A stretch of 6,010 bases of DNA from an uncultured Coprococcus sp. (GTDB taxonomy: Bacteria > Bacillota > Clostridia > Lachnospirales > Lachnospiraceae): assembly GCA_900557435.1 (NCBI GenBank), contig USSH01000165.1:1-6010 (forward strand), read 5' to 3'. Position 1 is the stretch's first letter; each line of letters starts with the position of its first letter. Positions 1 through 4,955 of this stretch are shown here, one piece after another. The translations under genes and the position numbers were made by a program. The notes under the pieces are model-generated. The model worked only from the letters and a program-made list of their open reading frames with translations. It was not told where the DNA came from and did not search any database.

Positions 1-352
1 TTCTTCCTTTCACCGTATAGTTGAGCACTACTTCATCATTGCTCTTGAGAAGCAATATGGCATATCTGCCATTCTGCTGACATATGTAGTAGCCTCCCTG
101 TCTCTCAGAATCAACAAAATAATCGTATCCAAGATAATCAGCTCTATCCACCGTGATCTTTACATCATTTCCATATGGATCAGATATATTCTCAATCTCT
201 TCAAGTGTCCTGTACGACTTGCTGTTCAACCTGTTGAATAATTCAAGCCTTCCCGCCATCAGGATCATAAACACAGCCATCAAAACCGCAAGCAGCACTC
301 CCGGTATTCTATTTTTCAGTAAATATCCTTCAAACTTTTTGTTTTTCAACAT
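1..352 (-). CDS. Partial membrane-anchored protein of unknown function (C-terminus beyond left edge)
   Basis: An open frame runs from an ATG at 352 to the left edge, giving 117 residues without a stop; the C-terminus lies outside the window. The protein starts MLKNKKFEGYLLKNRIPG, has one hydrophobic segment at about residues 15-34, then a soluble part containing DPYGNDVKITVDRADYLGY and a strand-rich stretch with GGYYICQQNGRYAILLLKS. The topology suggests an N-terminal anchor with an exposed beta-rich domain. I do not recognise the family. It lies 75 bp downstream of the TPM gene on the same strand, so it is probably the third gene of that operon. No clear SD precedes the ATG; an in-frame TAA eight codons upstream limits other starts. 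A 14-codon ORF ends just before it and could couple translation, but this is weak. The gene is real with fair confidence; its function is unknown. Confidence 0.7.
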   Translation of the reverse strand, partial: MLKNKKFEGYLLKNRIPGVLLAVLMAVFMILMAGRLELFNRLNSKSYRTLEEIENISDPYGNDVKITVDRADYLGYDYFVDSERQGGYYICQQNGRYAILLLKSNDEVVLNYTVKGR

Positions 353-427
353 AACTAATAACCAATCATATGTATCTTATTTCGCAGATATGCAAGCATA
401 ACAATTGTAATCTTGTATACACTGCTC

Positions 428-1306
428 CTAGAAATGGGAACCACCGCCACCATGGCCGCCACCGCCACCGCTGCTTCCACTGCTGCCAGAGTCACTCTGT
501 ATCTTTACACTGTGAACTTCCTTACGTATAAATATATCTCGTCTGTCAAGGATCTCGGCGTTACCATTGCTGTATGTCGATGCAGTTGTTGTATCTTTGC
601 CCGCCTTCTTGGAATAGTTGACAGCGAAAAATATTATAGCTGCAACCAAAGCCACAAGTGCACATATCGGACCTGAAAGGAAGTTAATTCCACCTCCACT
701 ACTCTTCATAGCACTCTTTGTCTTCTTTAAGATTCTCTCAAATCCTGTAAACGGATCCTCTCTGAGTTTCTTGCCGCCATATTTTGTTATGCTTACAGCT
801 TTGCTGTCGCTGATTCTCTTTCTTGCCTTTCCTGATGTGCACAGATACACATATCTGTCTGTAGGCTGCCAATTTGCAACTATGACCACACTCGTACTGG
901 CATCCTTGCCATTGAGATATGTTCCATCAGGCCACTCTTCCCAGCCAAATCTATATGTATCGCATATCTTCTCCGCTATTTCTTTTGTATTGTATTCTAT
1001 GTCTCCACCGATTGCCGATGCACCAAATTCAGAAAGATCTGTATTCTGGTCTACTGTGACAATAACCACATCCATTCCAACCAGGTTCTCGAGTTCTTCT
1101 ATATCGCTTCTCAATGTCTCTTCCTCGGAATCAGACAATTTGTCTGCATAGTCGAACACTCTCTCATTTGTCATGCAGTCCTCATTACTTCTTGCATCAT
1201 GTTTCAAATTCGCCTTGGACTTAACCGAATACATAATAAAGCATAAAATACCGATTCCCAATATCACAAACATTGTCACCAGGAATTTTTTCATCGTCTT
1301 ATTCAT
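428..1306 (-). CDS. TPM-domain membrane protein with Gly/Ser/His-rich tail
   Basis: This 292-residue protein has an N-terminal transmembrane segment (about 8-28), then a TPM-type domain (about 48-200) recognisable from VFDYADKLSDSEEETLRSDI followed by the strand GMDVVIVTVD and later STSVVIVANW and DRYVYLCTSG. A second membrane segment lies at about 208-231. After it come a charged linker with RRDIFIRKEVHSVKI and a tail ending GGGGGHGGGGSHF. A hydrophobic segment after the domain and a G/S/H-rich C-terminus are typical of bacterial TPM proteins (YgcG-like). Plant relatives (TLP18.3) are linked to photosystem II repair and acid phosphatase activity, but the bacterial role is not settled and no enzyme activity should be assumed. 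The ATG directly follows the upstream gene's TAA (TAAATG). A GGGGGT site seven bases upstream, inside the preceding gene, serves as SD, so the two are likely translationally coupled. Fold assignment is confident; function is not. Confidence 0.88.
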   Translation of the reverse strand: MNKTMKKFLVTMFVILGIGILCFIMYSVKSKANLKHDARSNEDCMTNERVFDYADKLSDSEEETLRSDIEELENLVGMDVVIVTVDQNTDLSEFGASAIGGDIEYNTKEIAEKICDTYRFGWEEWPDGTYLNGKDASTSVVIVANWQPTDRYVYLCTSGKARKRISDSKAVSITKYGGKKLREDPFTGFERILKKTKSAMKSSGGGINFLSGPICALVALVAAIIFFAVNYSKKAGKDTTTASTYSNGNAEILDRRDIFIRKEVHSVKIQSDSGSSGSSGGGGGHGGGGSHF

Positions 1307-2290
1307 TTACAACACCCCCAATAACAATGATAATCCATCAAGTCCTATAAACACTGATCCAAGCACAAGTGCGGTGAGACCTATGGCCTTACCTATACTT
1401 CTCGGCGGTGTTCCGATGCATTTGCCTGTCTGTCCGTTTACATAGAACTTATAGTTCTGATTCTGGAATCTGTATTCATATACCCATACCGGCATAAGTC
1501 CAAATTTGGTTCCAGTCTGTCTGTTATTGCTGTTAAAACGCTCGTTTGTGAGAGTGCTGTATCCACTGGTATATTCTTTCACCCAGCCTCTGTTAGCCTT
1601 ATCCGCCTTAGCCTGTGCTCTGGATGCCAGCTGCTCCGGAGGCATATTGTATGTCTCCGCCTCAAATCCGGACAAAAATTTATTGTCATGCTTGATCAGC
1701 TCACTATAGTCATATGGTTCCATAAGATCCATAATTCCATCTTCCATAACTATGGATGCATCCACAGGTATTCCCGCATAATTAACATGAAGTTTTCTTG
1801 CCACATCGAAATATGACGTCTCCGTATACTTTGTATCTCCCGATGTCCAGGTTCTGACCTTGGTTCCAATGGCCTGATAGTCCACATGCGAATCATAATC
1901 GTACATCCAGAACGGAACATACACACCTTTTAACTTCTCAAGAGTCTTCTGCGAAAGAAATGTTCCAGGCAAAAACAACTTTTTGCCAAACTCTTCTTTC
2001 AGCTTCTCCTCAGCCTCATGCTTCGATATCTTAAATGGAAGCACAACATCCGCTCCATATGGATAACTTACCTTATCATCCCTCAGCTGATATGTTCCGC
2101 ATGCCGGGCATCGGCCCGCAGACTGAAACTCTGTGTATGGAATCTGTGAACCACAATTCACACAGACCATAGGTTCATTTGACGGAACTACTTCCTGACA
2201 CTCACTGCCACCACAGCTCATGCAGATCATCTTCTTCTTCGACGGCTCATACACAACATTGCCGCCACAATTTACGCAACGATATAACAA
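1307..2290 (-). CDS. TFIIB-type zinc-ribbon membrane protein (TTG start)
   Basis: This 327-residue protein opens with two zinc-ribbon-like units: C5-x2-C8 with C23-x2-C26, and C43-x2-C46 with C61-x2-C64. It continues with the block VVLPFKISKHEAEEKLKEEF and GVYVPFWMYDYDSHVDY, which is characteristic of 'TFIIB-type zinc ribbon-containing' proteins of Firmicutes, sometimes mislabelled as PriA-like helicases. A hydrophobic stretch at about 302-327 probably anchors the C-terminus. No helicase motif is visible. The start is TTG at 2290: an in-frame TGA sits two codons upstream, and the next ATG (Met21) would delete the first Cys pair. AGGGGG nine bases upstream is the likely SD. It is the first gene of the leftward operon and abuts the TPM gene. 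Zinc binding is inferred from Cys spacing; the cellular role is unknown but probably membrane-associated. Confidence 0.88.
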   Translation of the reverse strand: MLYRCVNCGGNVVYEPSKKKMICMSCGGSECQEVVPSNEPMVCVNCGSQIPYTEFQSAGRCPACGTYQLRDDKVSYPYGADVVLPFKISKHEAEEKLKEEFGKKLFLPGTFLSQKTLEKLKGVYVPFWMYDYDSHVDYQAIGTKVRTWTSGDTKYTETSYFDVARKLHVNYAGIPVDASIVMEDGIMDLMEPYDYSELIKHDNKFLSGFEAETYNMPPEQLASRAQAKADKANRGWVKEYTSGYSTLTNERFNSNNRQTGTKFGLMPVWVYEYRFQNQNYKFYVNGQTGKCIGTPPRSIGKAIGLTALVLGSVFIGLDGLSLLLGVL

Positions 2291-2346
2291 AGATCAATAC
2301 CCCCTGTCTAAATATTTTATTATTCCTCCCTAGGCAGAAAATGTAT

Positions 2347-2390
2347 CACATCCAGACACATCCCTATCCTTATTACCACATGCAGACACA
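2347..2390. repeat. Imperfect 14-bp direct repeat, 30-bp period
   Basis: CACATCCAGACACA (2347-2360) and CACATGCAGACACA (2377-2390) differ at one base and start exactly 30 bp apart, close to three helical turns. The pair lies 57-100 bp upstream of the minus-strand TTG start. Same-face spacing in an upstream region suggests an activator or repressor binding site for the leftward operon. That role is inference; only the repeat itself is seen. Confidence 0.5.
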
Positions 2391-2486
2391 AAATCCGCTT
2401 AAATGCGCTCTGTTCGGCAACATCAAACACATTTCGGCCTACATGCGCTAATTATATCATATGCCGCCTTTTTTTAGAACATAGAA

Positions 2487-2513
2487 TTGACAGCATTAAG
2501 AATGATTTATATC
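2487..2513 (+). promoter_or_regulatory. Candidate sigma-A promoter for the Cys-rich gene
   Basis: A consensus -35 TTGACA lies at 2487-2492. The best -10 is TATATC at 2508-2513 (4 of 6) with a short 15-bp spacer; the alternative TATCTC at 2510-2515 has a 17-bp spacer but only 3 matches. Either start would give a leader of about 90 bases carrying the 2573-2584 palindrome. The perfect -35 is the main support. Confidence 0.4.
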
Positions 2514-2572
2514 TCAGATTTTAAACGATATTTTTCAGATGATTTTTTGTAACACATCCGGACTGTCAGAAT

Positions 2573-2584
2573 ATGGTATACCAT
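2573..2584. promoter_or_regulatory. Perfect 12-bp palindrome, possible operator
   Basis: ATGGTATACCAT is its own reverse complement. It ends 24 bases before the ATG of the Cys-rich gene and about seven bases before its SD. A dimeric regulator binding here could block elongation or initiation. As RNA the hairpin would be too tight to form fully (no loop), so DNA binding is more plausible. The role is inferred. Confidence 0.4.
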
Positions 2585-2608
2585 GAACAAATAAATTGGA
2601 GGCTTACC

Positions 2609-2884
2609 ATGAGTGACTTATCAGCAACTCAGTGTGCTTGTGGAAGAAACGGACTTTCATGCGGAGGTTCATGCGGATTCAACAGCTGCACACTTATCAT
2701 CATCCTTCTTCTCTGCTGCGGTGGATGCGGCGACAACGGATTCGGAGGTTGCAGCGGCGGATGTGGCAGTGACAACAGCTGTATCTGGATCATCCTTCTC
2801 CTGTTATGCTGCGGCGGATGCGGTGGCAACAACAACAGTGGATGCGGATGCGGCGGATGCGGTAACGACTGCGGATGCTGCTAA
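2609..2884 (+). CDS. Gly/Cys-rich small protein, 'chorion class high-cysteine HCB' type
   Basis: The product is 91 residues with 20 Cys and 24 Gly. It opens MSDLSATQCACG, the kind of N-terminus seen in the Lachnospiraceae/Clostridia family named 'chorion class high-cysteine HCB protein' (name from composition; recalled, not searched). The body is an internal duplication: SCTLIIILLLCCGGCG (26-41) and SCIWIILLLLCCGGCG (57-72), 31 residues apart, separated by Gly/Cys/Asn spacers, with a final CGCGGCGNDCGCC tail. Each copy has a hydrophobic run of about eight residues, short for a membrane span. The start at 2609 is chosen because TTGGAGG stands six bases before it; an in-frame ATG at 2573 lacks an SD and lies in the palindrome. 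It is a single-gene unit with its own promoter candidate and a terminator at 3014. Possible roles are a cross-linked surface or spore layer protein, metal or thiol binding, or a modified-peptide precursor. None can be chosen from sequence. Confidence 0.88.
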   Translation: MSDLSATQCACGRNGLSCGGSCGFNSCTLIIILLLCCGGCGDNGFGGCSGGCGSDNSCIWIILLLLCCGGCGGNNNSGCGCGGCGNDCGCC

Positions 2885-2902
2885 TTTCAGCAATGCAGTC
2901 AC

Positions 2903-2994
2903 TTGCAGGCTCTGTCTGCAATAACGTCTGCAATCATAACCAGGAGACCCTATCTGATCAAAATCAGCTAAGCAAAATCGGCTTCACAGGCTGA
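2903..2994 (+). other. Structured 3' untranslated region with competing small hairpins
   Basis: Downstream of the Cys-rich gene, TTGCAG (2903-2908) can pair with CTGCAA (2916-2921). CTGAT (2954-2958) can pair with ATCAG (2963-2967) around a CAAA loop. The overlapping TCAGC (2964-2968) can instead pair with GCTGA (2990-2994), enclosing AAGC and GCTT. The last two folds exclude each other. This matches no riboswitch I know. It may be a 3' UTR stabiliser, a small RNA released from the transcript, or chance. Confidence 0.3.
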
Positions 2995-3013
2995 ATATGT
3001 TCGTCCCCTAAGG

Positions 3014-3043
3014 CCAGCAGGAGCAATTCTGCTGGTATTTTTT
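3014..3043 (+). terminator. Rho-independent terminator after the Cys-rich gene
   Basis: CCAGCAGGA (3014-3022) pairs with TTCTGCTGG (3027-3035) around a GCAA tetraloop, with one G-U pair, and is followed by TATTTTTT. It is a strong terminator and separates the Cys-rich gene from the next gene. Confidence 0.88.
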
Positions 3044-3067
3044 AATTATTGTCACATAAATTATAGT
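3035..3067 (+). promoter_or_regulatory. Candidate promoter overlapping the terminator tail
   Basis: A promoter for the next gene must lie after the terminator. TATAGT at 3062-3067 is a 5-of-6 sigma-A -10, but no good -35 is present. CATAAATTA at 3055-3063 fits the CATAnnnTA -10 of the sporulation factors sigma-E/sigma-K, with GTATTTT (3035-3041) 13 bp upstream as an approximate sigma-E -35. Either option would start transcription at about 3070-3074, after or within the first ATG (3068) and before the SD-supported ATG at 3116. Which factor is used cannot be told from sequence alone. Confidence 0.3.
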
Positions 3068-3115
3068 ATGGCTGAGAGTGTGTTCCGGCGTCTGAAACAG
3101 GAAAATGGAGTGGCT

Positions 3116-3898
3116 ATGTTTAACGGAAATTTTCGTCATCCTCTCGACAATTTAATACGTGATGACCGGATCTTTATGCTCGAAGCAATCCTTCCATTTG
3201 TATCAGACCGTCTGAAAGCACCTCTTGCTATGTACATAAAGATCATGGAGCTTCAAACCATACTCTCTTCCCTGCAGGACAAAGAATGCATGGCTCGCTG
3301 CGGTCTTCACAAAGACATCAACAATCAGGACGATATACTGTCATCCCTGGCTGACTGTGGGTTTGAAGATGTAAAAGGCAAATTTGTCAATCTGAAGAAA
3401 ATGCTGGATGTGATGAAAATGATGGAGTCAGCAAAAGAAATGCCGGGTGGAAATTTCTCTGGCAACGGCAGTATGTTCTCGGATCTTTTCGGAGGATTTG
3501 CTGGGTCGGGATCGTCGGAGGCATCTAAATCATCGAAGGTGTCTGGATCATCGGAGATGGCTGAATCATCGGAGGTGTCTAGATCATCGGAGGCGTCTGA
3601 AGCGCCAGAAGCACCAGATACATCAGGATTATCTGCGTCGGCATGGGCATACAAAAATCCTGAATTTCCAGAGGACAACACGGACTCCCTTTACCAACAT
3701 TACGGCTCTGTAAGCGCATATGAAGCTGCCAGATCTCCTCAGTCCGAAAAGAAAACTCATACCGGACGATCTGCTCAGGATAAGCAATCCAATCAGACCA
3801 CGCACTTTTCTCATGATTACCAAGGTGCGCACACGACTGATGACCTGTACGGCTCCATCAAGGATCTTTTTGATGCATATGATAAGGACCACCGATAG
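3116..3898 (+). CDS. Unrecognised protein: helical N-domain, Ser-rich hexapeptide-repeat linker, C-terminal peptide
   Basis: From the ATG at 3116 the product is 260 residues; an in-frame ATG at 3068 would add 16. The later start has GGAG five bases upstream, while 3068 has no SD and lies at the candidate -10. The N-domain (about 1-108) looks alpha-helical, with RHPLDNLIRDDRIFMLEAIL, APLAMYIKIMELQTILSSL and KGKFVNLKKMLDVMKMM. A Gly/Phe stretch (MFSDLFGGFAGSG) leads to a linker of hexapeptide repeats, x-S-S-E-x-S, at 132-173. The remainder is polar, and the extreme C-terminus DDLYGSIKDLFDAYDKDHR looks like a helical docking peptide. No signal peptide or membrane segment is seen, so it is probably cytoplasmic. 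An 84-residue protein gene follows 81 bp later, suggesting an operon and related function. I do not recognise the family and assign no role. Confidence 0.82.
   Translation: MFNGNFRHPLDNLIRDDRIFMLEAILPFVSDRLKAPLAMYIKIMELQTILSSLQDKECMARCGLHKDINNQDDILSSLADCGFEDVKGKFVNLKKMLDVMKMMESAKEMPGGNFSGNGSMFSDLFGGFAGSGSSEASKSSKVSGSSEMAESSEVSRSSEASEAPEAPDTSGLSASAWAYKNPEFPEDNTDSLYQHYGSVSAYEAARSPQSEKKTHTGRSAQDKQSNQTTHFSHDYQGAHTTDDLYGSIKDLFDAYDKDHR
3509..3634 (+). repeat. 18-bp tandem repeat encoding x-S-S-E-x-S hexapeptides
   Basis: Seven in-frame 18-bp units lie end to end: GSSEAS, KSSKVS, GSSEMA, ESSEVS, RSSEAS, then degenerate EAPEAP and DTSGLS. The core TCATCGGAG recurs at DNA level (TCGTCGGAG in unit 1). 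Copy number is likely to vary between strains by slippage or recombination without frameshift. The repeat forms the flexible linker of the surrounding gene. Confidence 0.85.
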
Positions 3899-3940
3899 CC
3901 CTATCCAATAGGGCGCCTCGCATCGAATCCGTGAACGGAT
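3898..3940 (+). other. Two small hairpins between the paired genes
   Basis: GCCCTAT (3898-3904) pairs with ATAGGGC (3908-3914) around CCA, starting at the last base of the stop codon. ATCCG (3927-3931) pairs with CGGAT (3936-3940) around TGAA. Neither has an immediate T-tract, so they are more likely stabilising or processing structures in a shared mRNA than full terminators. Confidence 0.4.
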
Positions 3941-3979
3941 GTTAACCATACATATATTTTTATAGAAAGGAATCAGACT

Positions 3980-4234
3980 ATGAATCTTCAAAATGACCCG
4001 AGACTTAAAAATATGCACCCTCTAAAAAAAGAAATTCTGTTCAGGCTCTCCCACACGGCGACAACCATGTCTCCTGAACAAATGCTGCCCCAGATAATGG
4101 AGATCAACAAAGAGCTAAGTAAACGCGACTTGTCTTTCAGCAAAGCCGAATCAGAAATCATTATAGATATTTTATCCGAGGGAATGTCCCCACAGGAAAA
4201 ACAGAAGATAAATATGCTGCGAAGCTTTTTATAG
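3980..4234 (+). CDS. Small helical protein of unknown function (84 aa)
   Basis: This 84-residue protein begins MNLQNDPRLKNMHPLKKEIL and is predicted helical throughout, with segments LKKEILFRLSHTA, PEQMLPQIMEINKELSKRD and KAESEIIIDILSEGM, ending SPQEKQKINMLRSFL. It has no Cys, no membrane segment and no signal peptide, so it is probably cytoplasmic. GAAAGGA (3965-3971) is a good SD eight bases before the ATG. It follows the Ser-rich repeat protein by 81 bp and precedes a terminator, so the two probably form one transcription unit and may act together, perhaps by binding. The regular helical pattern and good SD support a real gene. I do not recognise the family; any function would be a guess. 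Confidence 0.82.
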   Translation: MNLQNDPRLKNMHPLKKEILFRLSHTATTMSPEQMLPQIMEINKELSKRDLSFSKAESEIIIDILSEGMSPQEKQKINMLRSFL

Positions 4235-4313
4235 CTGAGAGCTACACCAAAACCTTTGTATCATCTGACGATGCATTTGATGATGTATCGTTTTTGTAGC
4301 TGAGAGCTACACC
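4226..4313 (+). repeat. 23-bp direct repeat carrying a small hairpin, either side of a terminator
   Basis: Two copies, 4226-4248 and 4291-4313, share a TTTTT run, one variable base (A or G) and the 17-mer TAGCTGAGAGCTACACC; they start 65 bp apart. Each 17-mer includes TAGCT-GAG-AGCTA, a hairpin of five to six pairs. The first copy covers the stop codon of the 84-residue gene, and the second begins in the T-tract of the terminator at 4268. Left and right arms of the two copies could also pair with each other. Confidence 0.8.
4268..4295 (+). terminator. Rho-independent terminator after the 84-aa gene
   Basis: ACGATGCAT (4268-4276) pairs with ATGTATCGT (4283-4291) through nine pairs with one G-U, around a TTGATG loop, followed by TTTT to 4295. 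It lies 33 bases past the stop codon and ends the two-gene unit. Confidence 0.82.
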
Positions 4314-4462
4314 CAAATACTGCTGTCAGATATGCTTGTTTGGACATAATTTTTTCTTCCCATATACCCGATAGGCACAATTATGTTTTATCTATATCTC
4401 ACAGCCAGTGTATTTTGATACCTATGCTTTCTATATTTTCTATATGGTGTTCTTGCGGATGT
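4314..4462. other. Spacer with no convincing gene
   Basis: Nothing here is supported as coding: the available forward frame starting near 4340 lacks an SD. A weak promoter candidate, TTGGAC (4340-4345) and TATACC (4363-4368) with a 17-bp spacer, points toward the HTH gene. TTGATA at 4415-4420 resembles a -35 but has no suitably spaced -10. Confidence 0.35.
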
Positions 4463-4543
4463 TTCCGGCGGATTATTTGGAGGATGTTCTGGAGGGTCTT
4501 CCGGCGGATTATTTGGAGGATGTTCCGGAGGGGCTTCTTGCCG
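4463..4543 (+). repeat. 36-bp tandem repeat made of 12-bp G-rich subunits
   Basis: Two 36-bp units (4463-4498 and 4499-4534) differ at only a few bases, followed by a partial third to 4543. Each unit divides into 12-bp subunits beginning GGCGG or GGAGG. No stop occurs in any forward frame here. One frame reads GGLFGGCSGGSS repeats, one reads PADYLEDV(L/P)EGL, and one reads FRRIIWRMF. The Gly frame has no ATG and ends in TGA at 4560-4562. The PADYLEDV frame has an ATG at 4444 without an SD and stops at 4581. The array may be the remnant of a Gly/Cys-rich protein tail or a noncoding repeat. It forms most of the 382-bp gap before the HTH gene. Confidence 0.75.
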
Positions 4544-4616
4544 TTATATTTGCAGTCTTATGTGACAACATTACAGCGTGAACATCTTTATGAATTATTC
4601 TGGCAAGGGGGTCTAT

Positions 4617-4955
4617 ATGGATTTATTAGAAACTGGTATGCGTATTAAAAAAATTAGAAAAAAACTCGGTCTTACTCAGGATCAACTAGCTGAAAAGGCC
4701 GGAATATCAGCTCATTTTGTATATGAAATTGAACGAGGTCAGAAAACCATGAGTCTGTACACGCTGGTCGATATCGCCTCTGCACTTGGCGCATCCACTG
4801 ACTATCTTCTCTTTGGACAGACTCCCGACATCGCTCCGGCTACAATGGATGTCATGATCAACGATGATCTCAGCCACATTATCGAGACTGTTCCACTGGC
4901 TAAGCGTGACGCGGTCAAGAATATTGTGAAGAGTGTATTGCCGTATATCAAATGA
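4617..4955 (+). CDS. XRE-family helix-turn-helix transcriptional regulator
   Basis: The product is 112 residues with an HTH_XRE (Cro/C1-type) domain at about 7-66. It shows the typical order GMRIKKIRKKLGLTQDQLAEKAG, the recognition region ISAHFVYEIERGQKTMSLYTL and VDIASALGASTDYLLFG. A short C-terminal part (67-112) ends LAKRDAVKNIVKSVLPYIK and may mediate dimerisation; there is no peptidase or sensor domain. The start at 4617 is chosen because AAGGGGG lies five bases upstream. A GTG at 4578 is in frame but has no clear SD. It is a cytoplasmic DNA-binding protein, probably a repressor that may control itself or neighbours; the target is unknown. It stands alone, ending in a strong terminator that overlaps its stop codon. 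Such stand-alone regulators are common in both core and accessory Firmicute DNA. Confidence 0.92.
   Translation: MDLLETGMRIKKIRKKLGLTQDQLAEKAGISAHFVYEIERGQKTMSLYTLVDIASALGASTDYLLFGQTPDIAPATMDVMINDDLSHIIETVPLAKRDAVKNIVKSVLPYIK

Larger units (their letters stand above)
2291..2608. other. Divergent intergenic control region
   Basis: These 318 bp separate the leftward zinc-ribbon/TPM operon from the rightward Cys-rich gene and hold no convincing gene. They contain the TTG-start SD (AGGGGG, 2300-2305, minus strand), an imperfect 14-bp direct repeat (2347-2360 and 2377-2390), a plus-strand TTGACA promoter candidate (from 2487), a perfect 12-bp palindrome (2573-2584) and the plus-strand SD TTGGAGG just before 2609. 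I found no convincing sigma-A promoter for the minus-strand operon. TAAAAT near 2318-2323 (minus strand) could be a -10, but its -35 is poor. Confidence 0.6.

Noticed and set aside
618..1151. Long plus-strand open frame opposite the TPM gene
   Set aside because: It is the antisense shadow of a recognisable TPM-domain protein and has no SD or family features.
2573..2608. Upstream ATG extension of the Cys-rich gene
   Set aside because: No SD before 2573 and the ATG is part of the palindrome, whereas 2609 has TTGGAGG at good spacing.
2441..3060. Riboswitch or structured ncRNA in the region around the Cys-rich gene
   Set aside because: Short stems are present but no conserved riboswitch core (SAM, TPP, cobalamin, c-di-GMP or glycine type) could be matched.
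3068..3115. Sixteen-residue N-terminal extension of the Ser-rich repeat protein
   Set aside because: No SD, and the codon sits on the candidate -10 and start site. Kept as an alternative but not annotated.
3325..3681. Minus-strand Asp/Ser-rich open frame opposite the repeat linker
   Set aside because: It is a by-product of the 18-bp repeat read on the other strand; the plus frame has an SD and continuous domain structure.
4545..4578. Promoter TATATT (4545-4550) or TTGCAG (4550) for the HTH gene
   Set aside because: Each has only one acceptable hexamer, with no partner at proper spacing.
4340..4648. Forward open frame through the 36-bp repeat with FRRIIWRMF repeats
   Set aside because: It begins at a TTG without an SD, has an unusual Trp/Arg/Phe composition and runs over the SD-supported HTH start.
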